Assembly: GCA_045589355.1 (NCBI GenBank)
Contig: JAZNOW010000048.1
Coordinates: 1-14,114, forward strand
From: RUG563 sp045589355
Lineage (GTDB): Bacteria; Bacillota; Clostridia; Christensenellales; Aristaeellaceae
Direction of reading: 5' to 3'
Length of the DNA: 14,114 nt
Shown piece after piece: positions 5,651 to 12,787 of this stretch. How positions within the stretch are numbered: position 1 is the stretch's first letter; every line of letters starts with the position of its first letter. Made by a program: the position numbers and the translations under genes. The notes below the pieces were generated by a model. That model saw only the letters and a list, made by a program, of their open reading frames with translations. It did not search any database and was not told the DNA's origin.

Positions 5651-8062
5651 ATGGCGATTTTTGGTAGATTCAATGAACGTGCCCAGCTGGTGATCGCATC
5701 GGCCCAGCGGGCGGCGGTGGAAATGGGCCATCATTATGTGGGCAGCGAACACATTCTCATCGGCCTTTTGCGGCAGGCCAGAAGCGACGCCCCGGCCCTG
5801 CCCGATCAGGTGATCGCAGAGACGGTGACGGAAGCGGTGAAGCAGATCTGCGGCACCGGCGAAGGCGCCCCCTCCCGGCTGGAGCTTTCCCCCAGTGTGA
5901 AAAAGCTGCTGGAAAACAGCATCCGGGAAGCCCAGCGGCTGGGCATGCCCTATGTGACGGCGGCCCATTTCTGGCTGGGGCTATTGATGGACGAAGACAG
6001 CGTGGCCATGCGGGTGCTGACCGGTATGGGCACGGACATTGATAAAGTGAAAAAGAGCATTCTGGAAGGCATGGCCAAGGAGCCGGCCGGTATGCACAGC
6101 CAAAGGGAAGGGGATTCCTGCCTGCAAAAGTACGGCCGGGACCTGACCGAAGCGGCCCGGCAGGGGAACCTGGACCCGGTGATCGGCAGGCAGACGGAAA
6201 TCGAGCGTATCATCCAGATCCTCTCCCGGCGCACCAAGAACAACCCTGTCCTGATCGGCGAGCCCGGGGTGGGCAAATCCGCCGTGGCGGAAGGACTGGC
6301 CCAGAAGATCGTGCAGGGCAATATTCCTGAAAACCTGGCCGGCAAGCGGATCATTTCTTTGGATATGGGGGCCATGGTGGCCGGCAGCAAGTACCGGGGA
6401 GAGTTTGAAGAAAGGCTGAAAAACACCCTGGATGAAGTGCGGAAAAAAGGGGATGTGATCCTCTTCATTGACGAACTGCAAAACATTGTGGGCGCCGGCA
6501 AAACCGAGGGCAGCATGGATGCCGCCAATATCTTAAAGCCCGCCCTGGCCCGGGGGGAAATGCAGTGCATCGGCGCCACCACCCTGGACGAATACCGCAA
6601 GCACATCGAAAAGGATGCCGCCCTGGCCCGGCGTTTCCAGCCGGTCACCGTCAGCGAGCCCACCGATGAAGAAACCCTGGCCATCATGAAGGGCCTGCGG
6701 GACCGTTACGAAGCCCACCACAAGGTGCGCATCACCGATGAGGCGCTGGAGGCGGCAGTGAAATTATCCGGCCGCTACATCAGCGACCGTTTCCAGCCCG
6801 ACAAGGCCATCGACCTGATGGACGAAGCGGCCTCCCGGGTGCGCATTCAGGCCTTTACCGCGCCTACCGACGTAAAGGAAGCGGAAAAGGCACTGGAAGC
6901 GGTGCTGCTGGAAAAAAGCGAAGCCATCGACAAGCAGGATTATGAAAAAGCGGCCAGCCTGCGGGATCAGGAAAACAGCCTGCGCAGTGAACTGGAAGAA
7001 AAGCGGGCCGCCTGGGACCGCAGAAAATCCTCCGCCCGGGACGTGGTGGGGGAAGAGGATATTGCCCAGGTGGTGGCCGGCTGGACGGGCATTCCGGTGA
7101 AAAAAATGACGGAAGAAGAAAGCAAGCGGCTTTTGAACCTGGAAAGCATTCTGCACAAGCGGGTGATCGGCCAGGCGGAAGCGGTGAACGCCGTCAGCCG
7201 GGCCATCCGCCGGGCACGGGCAGGCCTGAAGGACCCCAAGCGCCCCATCGGCAGCTTCATTTTCCTGGGGCCCACCGGCGTTGGCAAAACGGAATTGTGC
7301 CGGGCCCTTGGCGAAGCCATGTTCGGCGACGAAAACGCGCTGATCCGGCTGGACATGAGCGAGTATATGGAAAAGCACACCGTCTCCCGCATGGTGGGCT
7401 CGCCTCCCGGTTATGTGGGCTTTGAGGAAGGGGGCCAGTTGACGGAAAAGGTGCGCAGAAAGCCCTATGCCGTGGTGCTGTTTGACGAAATTGAAAAAGC
7501 CCATCCCGACGTGTTCAACATGCTGCTGCAAATTCTGGAAGACGGACGGCTGACGGATAATGTGGGCCGCACCGTGTCCTTCCGGAATTGCATCATTGTC
7601 ATGACCTCCAACGCCGGTGCCCAGTCGGCCCAGAAGGGCGGCATGGGCTTTGGTGCCGGAAAAATGGACGCCATGGATTACGAACGGATGAAGGAAAAAA
7701 TCCTGATGGATATCCGCCATGTGTTCCGGCCGGAATTTTTGAACCGGGTGGATGAAACCATTGTGTTCCACAAGCTGGACCGGGAGGATATTGAACAGAT
7801 TGCCGCCCTTATGCTCCGTCAGGTGGCCGACCGGCTGCAGGAAAGGGAAATGAACCTTACCTTCGGCTCCGACGTGGTGGCCCATCTGGCGCAGGCAGGC
7901 TATGACGAGCAGTACGGCGCCCGGCCCTTGCGCCGCATGATCCAGCGGACGGTGGAAGACGCCCTGAGCGAAAGACTGATCGCCGGGGATATTCACCTGG
8001 GCGATACCGTGCACATGGCGGTGCAGGATGGCGAAATCACCTTTGAACGCGTGCAGGAATGA
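5651..8062 (+). CDS. clpC: ATP-dependent Clp protease ATPase subunit ClpC
   Basis: ClpC is a double-ring AAA+ unfoldase that feeds substrates to ClpP. This 803-residue protein has two N-domain repeats (about 1-145), a first AAA+ module with Walker A GEPGVGKS at 203-210 and Walker B VILFIDE at 269-275, a middle region with a UVR-type segment at about 425-460 (DYEKAASLRDQENSLRSELE), and a second AAA+ module with Walker A GPTGVGKT at 540-547 and Walker B VVLFDE at 608-613. A GGMGFG loop at about 663-668 is the likely ClpP-docking loop. The start ATG 5651 follows AGGAGG by 6 bases; an in-frame GTG seven codons earlier would put that site inside the gene and is rejected. Directly upstream is ctsR, with no mcsA or mcsB between. 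Just after Walker B the sequence is ELQNIVGAG where most ClpC have ELHTLVGAG-like residues. Confidence 0.96.
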   Translation: MAIFGRFNERAQLVIASAQRAAVEMGHHYVGSEHILIGLLRQARSDAPALPDQVIAETVTEAVKQICGTGEGAPSRLELSPSVKKLLENSIREAQRLGMPYVTAAHFWLGLLMDEDSVAMRVLTGMGTDIDKVKKSILEGMAKEPAGMHSQREGDSCLQKYGRDLTEAARQGNLDPVIGRQTEIERIIQILSRRTKNNPVLIGEPGVGKSAVAEGLAQKIVQGNIPENLAGKRIISLDMGAMVAGSKYRGEFEERLKNTLDEVRKKGDVILFIDELQNIVGAGKTEGSMDAANILKPALARGEMQCIGATTLDEYRKHIEKDAALARRFQPVTVSEPTDEETLAIMKGLRDRYEAHHKVRITDEALEAAVKLSGRYISDRFQPDKAIDLMDEAASRVRIQAFTAPTDVKEAEKALEAVLLEKSEAIDKQDYEKAASLRDQENSLRSELEEKRAAWDRRKSSARDVVGEEDIAQVVAGWTGIPVKKMTEEESKRLLNLESILHKRVIGQAEAVNAVSRAIRRARAGLKDPKRPIGSFIFLGPTGVGKTELCRALGEAMFGDENALIRLDMSEYMEKHTVSRMVGSPPGYVGFEEGGQLTEKVRRKPYAVVLFDEIEKAHPDVFNMLLQILEDGRLTDNVGRTVSFRNCIIVMTSNAGAQSAQKGGMGFGAGKMDAMDYERMKEKILMDIRHVFRPEFLNRVDETIVFHKLDREDIEQIAALMLRQVADRLQEREMNLTFGSDVVAHLAQAGYDEQYGARPLRRMIQRTVEDALSERLIAGDIHLGDTVHMAVQDGEITFERVQE

Positions 8063-8070
8063 GCGGGCAA

Positions 8071-8167
8071 GGGGGCTTCTTACCCCCTGTGACCCCCGCG
8101 GCAGGCCAGGGCCGTGCCCTGGACCCAATCCGCGAAGTGGTTGTGCGAATAAACAAGCAATTTCCGC
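8071..8167 (-). repeat. Inverted copy of the GC-rich hairpin repeat, after clpC
   Basis: Read on the minus strand, about 8106-8167 matches the 63-base core of the array at 8372-8708: GCGG-AAATTG, then CAACCACTTC, then TTGGGTCCAGGG and a closing CCCTGG. It holds a perfect hairpin CCAGGGC-CGT-GCCCTGG (8106-8122), and before it a second G5/C5 hairpin (8071-8087) followed by ACCCCC, corresponding to the next hairpin module of the array unit. Relative to clpC it lies in the same orientation as the array lies relative to the galactosidase gene: stop codon first, then hairpins, then the CCAACCACTT-like tail. Confidence 0.75.
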
Positions 8168-8183
8168 ATGATACTTGGGGAAC

Positions 8184-8201
8184 GAAAAAAGCCCACGGGC
8201 T
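8184..8201 (-). terminator. Weak rho-independent terminator, leftward
   Basis: On the minus strand AGCCC-GT-GGGCT (8190-8201) is followed by six T (8184-8189). The stem is short (4-5 pairs), so it is a weak candidate for leftward transcripts that pass the stronger hairpin at 8213-8258. Confidence 0.45.
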
Positions 8202-8212
8202 CTATGATAATG

Positions 8213-8258
8213 CGAAAAAGCCGGGAGAGAAAGCAAGCTTCCTCCTCCGGCTTTTTCG
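8213..8258. terminator. Bidirectional rho-independent terminator between convergent genes
   Basis: CGAAAAAGCCGG (8213-8224) pairs perfectly with CCGGCTTTTTCG (8247-8258). The 22-base loop may pair further. The A5 and T5 tracts give a U-tract in both directions, fitting a shared terminator for clpC (rightward) and the galactosidase operon (leftward). Confidence 0.7.
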
Positions 8259-8266
8259 TATTTTCC

Positions 8267-8286
8267 CCGGATGCCAGGGCATCCGG
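8267..8286. repeat. Isolated perfect hairpin
   Basis: CCGGATGC-CAGG-GCATCCGG is a perfect 8-bp stem with a 4-base loop and no U-tract. It may add stability to 3' ends or belong to the hairpin repeat region. From 8287 to 8371 I see nothing I can assign. Confidence 0.5.
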
Positions 8287-8371
8287 CTGGCGGGGCCACA
8301 CCCAATGCGCAATATGACAATCGTCCTTTGTGATGGGGTATCTGTGTGCCGCTGGTATATTCCATGCTGCA

Positions 8372-8708
8372 GCGGGAAATTGCTTGTGCTATATGCCAAC
8401 CACTTCCGCAGTTGGGTCCAGGGTACTACCCTGGCCGCAGTTGGGTCCGGGGTCAATGACCCTGGTGGAGTGCAGGGGTGAAACCCCGCATGGTTTCTCG
8501 CGTTACAGCGGGAAATTGTTTGGTCTGTGCGCCAACCACTTCCGCAGTTGGGTCCAGGGTACTACCCTGGCCGCAGTTGGGTTCGGGGTCAATGACCCTG
8601 GTGGGGTGCAGGGGTGAAACCCCGCATGGTTTCTCGCGTTACAGCGGGAAATTGTTTGGTCTGTGCGCCAACCACTTCCGCAGTTGGGTCCAGGGGCGAT
8701 GCCCCTGG
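8372..8708 (+). repeat. 136-bp tandem array of GC-rich hairpin repeats
   Basis: Two full, almost identical units (8372-8507 and 8508-8643) and a partial third (8644-8708) repeat at exactly 136 bases. Each unit starts GCGGGAAATTG, contains GCCAACCACTTCCGCAGTTG, and carries three hairpins with short loops: CCAGGGT-ACT-ACCCTGG, CCGGGGTC-AAT-GACCCTGG (one G-T pair) and GGGGT-GAA-ACCCC. Two of the hairpin modules are themselves about 30-base direct repeats beginning CCGCAGTTGGGT. The third unit ends in CCAGGGGC-GAT-GCCCCTGG, directly touching the galactosidase stop codon. Pairs of changes keep the stems intact while loops vary. Predicted small reading frames across the array are products of the repeat and not credible genes. 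Confidence 0.85.
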
Positions 8709-10739
8709 TCACCTGCGCTTCAGCACCAGCACATCGTATCCGGAAAGGGTATATTCGCCCTGCATGGTTTCATCGGTACGCAGGTTCAGGCAAGGGGGCA
8801 GGGACACGGTGCGCTTTTCCGGCTGAGTGTTCATGAGGAACAGGTAGCGGCCCTTGTCGCCCACGCGCTCGGTGCACAGAACGCCGTCCGGCAAATGGGC
8901 AATCAGCGGTTCCAGCCCGGCTTCCTTTGCAAGATCGCCGTAGAAATGGCAAAGGAAATCCACATCGGTCCTGGCGGCGATGTAATAAGCGCAGCCCTTT
9001 CCGTGGATGTTTTTCGTCAGGGCCGGCATGCTCTTATAGAAATTCTCTTCATATTCGGAAAGAACGCGGGCGCTTTCCGCATGCACCAGGGCGCACACAT
9101 CCTTGCAGGTATAGCGGTTGCCGCCGTAGGTGAAAGTGTTGTGTTGGGTATCGTCCAGGGCGTCGGTTTCTTCGTCCCAGATGCCTAAGGTTTTCCGCAG
9201 GGGACCCGGATAGCCGCCAAGGAAGGCCAGGTTTTCTTCATTCACCCAGCCGGTGATGTAGGTGGCCACGTAGATGCCGCCTGCTTTTACGAACGCGTCC
9301 ACCTTTTCGGCATAGCCATCGTGCAGCAGATACTGCATGGGGCCGCAGACGATGCGGTAAGGGGACAGGGGGCAGGACTGGTCGATCATATCCACGTTAT
9401 AGCCCAGGGCTTTCCAGGCAGCGTAGTGCTCCTTCACCGTTTCAATGTACTTTTTGTTGTCGTTGTGGCCGAATTGGGCTTCGTTCAGAATCCAGAAATT
9501 ATCCCAGTCGTAAAGAAGGGCCACTTTGCTTTCGGGGGCAGAGCCGGCCACTTCGGAAACCTTGGCCAGCGTTTCGCCCACTTCACTGACTTCCCGGAAA
9601 ATGCGGGTCTTGTCGGAATTATCATGGCCGATGATGGCGCCGTGGTACTGTTCGCTGCTGCCCCGGCCCTTGCGGAACTGGAAATACTGCACGGTATCGC
9701 TGCCGTGGGCGATGGCCTGCAGGCTTTGCAGCATCAGAACCCCGGGCTGGCGCAGACGGTTGATGGGATGCCAGTTGACGGCGGAGGGGGAGGATTCCAT
9801 CATCATGAAGGGCTTCTGGCCGCCCACGCCCCGGATAAGGTCGTGCATGCAGGCGGCGTGCAGGGCGGCTGCCTTGTCCCGTTCATCACCGGCCCACGGG
9901 GGATAATTGTCCCAGCTGGCCCGGTCCAGAAGCTTGCCCAGCTTGAAATAATCAATGCCGGGGAAGAAGTCCATCAGGTTGGCCGTGCAGGGAATGTGGG
10001 GGGTGATGCGCTTGAGGGGCTCAATTTCCCAGCTGTAAAAATCGCAGAACTGGTCGGAGGTGAAGCGGCGCCAGGCCAGAGAAAGGCCTAAATTGCAGCT
10101 TTCGCCGATGGGGGACGGGCTGTCCACCTGATCAAACGAGGAATAGCGGTGGCTCCAGAAGGTGTTCCAGAAGCTGTCGTTCATTTTTTCTACGGTGCCG
10201 TAGCGCTTTTCCAGCCATTTGTGGAATGCATCCTGGCACAAGGGGCAATGGCACTCGCCGCCGTATTCGTTGGAAATATGCCACATGCCAAGGGCGGGGT
10301 GATCCTTATACCGCTGGGCCAGGAGGGTGTTGATCTTGCGCACCTTTTCCCGGTAGACGGGGGAGGTGAGGCAGTGGTTATGCCGGGTGCCGAAAAGCTG
10401 GCGGTGGCGCATGGCATCCACCCGCAGCACTTCCGGGTATTTTTCCGCCATCCAGGCGGGCCGGGCGCCGGAGGGGGTGGCCAGAATGGCCTTGATGCCG
10501 TTTGCAGCCAGCATATCCATCACTTCATCCAGCCATTCGAAGCGGTACACGCCTTCTTCCGGTTCCAGCATGCTCCAGGAAAAAATGCCCACGGACAGGG
10601 TGTTCACCCCGGCCTTTTTGGCAAGCGCCATATCGATGGGCCAGATTTCCTCTTTCATGTGGATCCATTGCTCCGGGTTATAATCGCCGCCGTGGAGCAG
10701 GACGGGCTTGTCGGGCATAATGGGCGGGAACTGTGCCAT
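8709..10739 (-). CDS. GH42 beta-galactosidase
   Basis: A 676-residue glycoside hydrolase family 42 enzyme, expected to cleave terminal beta-galactosides with retention, in the cytoplasm (no signal peptide). The family start is clear (LLHGGDYNPEQW at 14-25). The acid/base is E158 in WHISNEYGG and the nucleophile is E315 in MMMESSPS, 157 residues apart as in characterised GH42 enzymes. C123, C163, C165 and C168 match the four-cysteine zinc site of the family. The C-terminal trimerisation and beta domains follow. It is the last gene of the operon. Two starts compete: ATG 10748 overlaps the upstream stop as ATGA, while ATG 10739 has AAAGG 9 bases upstream; I prefer 10739. The stop codon touches a GC-rich hairpin of the repeat array. 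Substrate could be lacto-, galacto- or plant oligosaccharides; no permease lies nearby. Confidence 0.94.
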   Translation of the reverse strand: MAQFPPIMPDKPVLLHGGDYNPEQWIHMKEEIWPIDMALAKKAGVNTLSVGIFSWSMLEPEEGVYRFEWLDEVMDMLAANGIKAILATPSGARPAWMAEKYPEVLRVDAMRHRQLFGTRHNHCLTSPVYREKVRKINTLLAQRYKDHPALGMWHISNEYGGECHCPLCQDAFHKWLEKRYGTVEKMNDSFWNTFWSHRYSSFDQVDSPSPIGESCNLGLSLAWRRFTSDQFCDFYSWEIEPLKRITPHIPCTANLMDFFPGIDYFKLGKLLDRASWDNYPPWAGDERDKAAALHAACMHDLIRGVGGQKPFMMMESSPSAVNWHPINRLRQPGVLMLQSLQAIAHGSDTVQYFQFRKGRGSSEQYHGAIIGHDNSDKTRIFREVSEVGETLAKVSEVAGSAPESKVALLYDWDNFWILNEAQFGHNDNKKYIETVKEHYAAWKALGYNVDMIDQSCPLSPYRIVCGPMQYLLHDGYAEKVDAFVKAGGIYVATYITGWVNEENLAFLGGYPGPLRKTLGIWDEETDALDDTQHNTFTYGGNRYTCKDVCALVHAESARVLSEYEENFYKSMPALTKNIHGKGCAYYIAARTDVDFLCHFYGDLAKEAGLEPLIAHLPDGVLCTERVGDKGRYLFLMNTQPEKRTVSLPPCLNLRTDETMQGEYTLSGYDVLVLKRR

Positions 10740-10744
10740 CTTGG

Positions 10745-11482
10745 TCATCCTTTCGTTGTTTGATGGTGCATTTGCTTTTCTGCGGCCTGATGCACATACT
10801 GGGCCAGCAGGGTAATGAATTCTGCGTTGGTGGGCTTGCCTTTGTCTGCGTCCACCGTGTTGCCGAACAAATCGGCAATGGCGGTCAGGTTGCCCCGGAG
10901 CCAGGTATGCTCAATGGCGGTGCGGATGCAGCGCTCCGCGGCAGAGGGGGCGACGGAAAAGTGACCGGCCAGGCAAGCGTACAGCCGGCCCATGGGCACA
11001 TGCCCGGGCACCAGTGAAAGCCAGCCGGCCAGATGGGCCAGATAGCCGCTGCCCTTCAGGCTTTCAGGCATGCCAAGGGAAGCTAAAAGAGCCTGGGCCA
11101 TGGCAATGCGGCCGGATGCATGGGCTGCACCAAGGGCGGGAAGAAGGGACGCTGCGGCAGATCGCAGGGCGGGCAGAAAGGCGGCGTCTTCAAAATCCGG
11201 GGGCAGCTGGGCATCGGCCGGGGTATCTGACCGGGGCGTGATGAAAAGCACATGAGGCGGGGCGGCACATTCCCTTTGCAGCCGGCGGAGCAGGTTGTGC
11301 ATATCCACGCCGGGAAAGCGGTGGTCCAGCACTGCCAGGTCTGCCGGGCAGGAAAGCAGCCGGCCCAACACATCGGTTTCGCCGGTGTGGCTTTCCAGCA
11401 CATGAAAGGCAGGGCTTTGCTGTACAAGCCGCTCCAGGCGCAGGGCATGGGGCGAAAAAATCAATACACGGACGGGCGTCAA
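10745..11482 (-). CDS. Spo0A-like DNA-binding protein with degenerate receiver
   Basis: A 245-residue protein whose C-terminal 120 residues resemble the Spo0A DNA-binding domain: SLGMPESLKGSGYL at about 135-148, the recognition-helix region SAAERCIRTAIEHTWLRGN at 180-198, and DLFGNTV, then GKPTNAEFI up to about 223. The N-terminal 115 residues have a receiver-like beta-alpha pattern with D53 (LAVLDHRFPG) and T82 (LFITP), but the acidic pair after strand 1 is replaced by SP (10-11) and the conserved Lys near 105 is missing. Phosphorylation is therefore doubtful. The start is TTG, overlapping the upstream stop as TTGA, with AAGGAG 6 bases upstream. It lies between an exporter and a beta-galactosidase. 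It is probably a paralogue, not the master Spo0A, which keeps an intact receiver. Confidence 0.8.
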   Translation of the reverse strand: MTPVRVLIFSPHALRLERLVQQSPAFHVLESHTGETDVLGRLLSCPADLAVLDHRFPGVDMHNLLRRLQRECAAPPHVLFITPRSDTPADAQLPPDFEDAAFLPALRSAAASLLPALGAAHASGRIAMAQALLASLGMPESLKGSGYLAHLAGWLSLVPGHVPMGRLYACLAGHFSVAPSAAERCIRTAIEHTWLRGNLTAIADLFGNTVDADKGKPTNAEFITLLAQYVHQAAEKQMHHQTTKG

Positions 11483-11907
11483 GGGGCGCTCCTTTCTTTT
11501 TTACGCAGATTGGCAAAAAGGATGGAGGAAATGGTAACCCCCAGCGCAATGGCGCAGATGCCCATCAGCGTTTCGGCACCGCAGGATGCGGCGGTGGAGT
11601 ATTCCCCTTCCACCAGGTAGCGCATGGTGCGGTAAAGCCCCAGGCCGGGCACCAGAGGAATGAGGGCGCTGGTGATGAAGAGGGTGGATATTTTTTTCGT
11701 CAGCCTGGCGCATACTTCGCAGGCAAGGCCGATGAACAGCGTGGCAAAGAAATAGCCCAGGGCGCTTTTATCCAGCAGCAGAAAAACACCATAGCCCAGC
11801 CCTGCAATGAGGGAGGAAAGGGGCATGGTTTTCTTGGGCTGGTTCAGCAGCAGGGCGCAGAAAAAAGCGGCCAGGGCGCAGCTGATGATTTGAACGGACC
11901 AATGCAT
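11479..11907 (-). CDS. ThrE/YjjB-type exporter, small subunit (ThrE_2 domain)
   Basis: A 142-residue membrane protein with about four to five hydrophobic segments (first WSVQIISCALAAFFCALL; later LSSLIAGLGYGVFLLL and ALGYFFATLFIGLACEVC) and the family sequence TSALIPLVPGLGLYRTMRYL. It matches the C-terminal half of ThrE, found as a separate gene next to the N-terminal half in E. coli YjjPB and many Firmicutes. Its start is one base after the upstream stop, so the two halves are very likely made together and form one transporter. Family members export threonine/serine or succinate; which applies here is not visible. Confidence 0.85.
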   Translation of the reverse strand: MHWSVQIISCALAAFFCALLLNQPKKTMPLSSLIAGLGYGVFLLLDKSALGYFFATLFIGLACEVCARLTKKISTLFITSALIPLVPGLGLYRTMRYLVEGEYSTAASCGAETLMGICAIALGVTISSILFANLRKKERSAP

Positions 11908-11908
11908 A

Positions 11909-12670
11909 TCAGATACTCCCTCCCCACATGCTCAGAGCGATGCAGATGCCTGCCGCCAGAAAAACCGCCGTCAGCACCGCTTCGGAAATGCGGGCGCTGC
12001 CGGATACCAGGTCGCCCTTGATGGTGTCCCGGATGGCGTTGGTGGTGGCAAGGCCGGAAAGCAGAGGCAATATGGCGCCGCTGATGGCAGGCTCCAGATG
12101 GATGGGGTAGACGGAGTTGCAGATCAGGGCCAGCTGGGCCGTCAAAAAACCGGCGAACAGGCCGCCCAGCATGCCCGGCACATGCCGCCGGCCCAGCAGG
12201 GGCATCACCATATGGATCAAAAGCCCGCACAGCAGGGCCACGATAAAATCTTCCACCATGCCGCCCAGCATGATGCAGAAAAAGGCGGCGCTCAGGGCGC
12301 CGAACAATACCTGCCACAAAAACCGGGGCAGGGGCGTGTGCTGGATCTCCCGCAGCTTTTCCAGGGCGTCTTCCGGGCCCATTTCCCCGCTGGCCACCTG
12401 CCGGGAAACGGCATTGCAGGCATCCATCCGGGCCAGGTTGGTATTGCGGCTGCGCACCCGGATGAGCCGGGTATGGGCAGCGGATGAATCCTTTTCCGTA
12501 AGCGTGAGAATCAGGCCGGTGGGCAATGCCAGCACATCGGCCGATTGAAGGTTGAACCCTTTGCACATATGTTCCACGGTTTCTTCTGCCCGGTAGGTTT
12601 CGCTGCCGCTTTCCAGCATCAGCCTGGCCGCCAGGCACACCGCGTCCAGCATCACGTTGATATCCGCCAT
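11909..12670 (-). CDS. ThrE/YjjP-type exporter, large subunit (ThrE domain)
   Basis: A 253-residue protein with a soluble N-terminal part (about 1-115, including SGSETYRAEETVEHM) and then about five membrane segments (FLWQVLFGALSAAFFCIML onward). It ends with the family pattern LATTNAIRDTIKGDLVSG, then ARISEAVLTAVFLAAG. It is the first gene of the operon and pairs with the ThrE_2 gene one base downstream. The frame stays open to 12739, but that upstream TTG is the -35 box of the operon promoter. I choose ATG 12670, which has GGAGG 11 bases upstream and lies downstream of the predicted transcription start. Threonine/serine export is the family name; for split pairs such as YjjPB, succinate export has been reported. 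Confidence 0.87.
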   Translation of the reverse strand: MADINVMLDAVCLAARLMLESGSETYRAEETVEHMCKGFNLQSADVLALPTGLILTLTEKDSSAAHTRLIRVRSRNTNLARMDACNAVSRQVASGEMGPEDALEKLREIQHTPLPRFLWQVLFGALSAAFFCIMLGGMVEDFIVALLCGLLIHMVMPLLGRRHVPGMLGGLFAGFLTAQLALICNSVYPIHLEPAISGAILPLLSGLATTNAIRDTIKGDLVSGSARISEAVLTAVFLAAGICIALSMWGGSI

Positions 12671-12710
12671 GCTATTTTGTGCCTCCGTTACTTCTGTTTT
12701 TGTCCCGTAC

Positions 12711-12739
12711 ATCATACCATACCGGCCGGCCAAAGTCAA
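12711..12739 (-). promoter_or_regulatory. Sigma-A promoter of the exporter-Spo0A-like-galactosidase operon
   Basis: On the minus strand TTGACT (12734-12739) and TATGAT (12711-12716) are separated by exactly 17 bases, a near-consensus promoter. Start of transcription would be near 12704, 34 bases before the ATG at 12670. Only two bases separate the -35 from the U-tract of the preceding terminator. The spacer holds GGCCGGCC; no other operator is evident. Confidence 0.8.
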
Positions 12740-12741
12740 AG

Positions 12742-12773
12742 AAAAAACCGGGCTGCAGGATGGGCAGCCCGGT
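12742..12773 (-). terminator. Rho-independent terminator of the SH3b gene
   Basis: On the minus strand ACCGGGCTGC and GCAGCCCGGT form a perfect 10-bp stem with a 7-base loop, followed by T5-6. It lies 14 bases after the SH3b stop codon. Confidence 0.88.
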
Positions 12774-12787
12774 GAAAAAACGAGGAA

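Noticed and set aside
8372..8708. Possible CRISPR array
   Set aside because: The period is 136 bases and whole units, including the would-be spacers, are nearly identical. No cas genes are nearby.
8059..9188. Several overlapping rightward reading frames of 70-236 codons containing similar peptides (NHFRSWVQG and the like)
   Set aside because: They are translations of the 136-bp hairpin repeat and run into the antisense of the galactosidase gene. They lack ribosome binding sites and protein-like composition.
12488..12775. Rightward reading frames opposite the ThrE gene
   Set aside because: No ribosome binding sites, low-complexity or His-rich products, and they are antisense to a recognised family.
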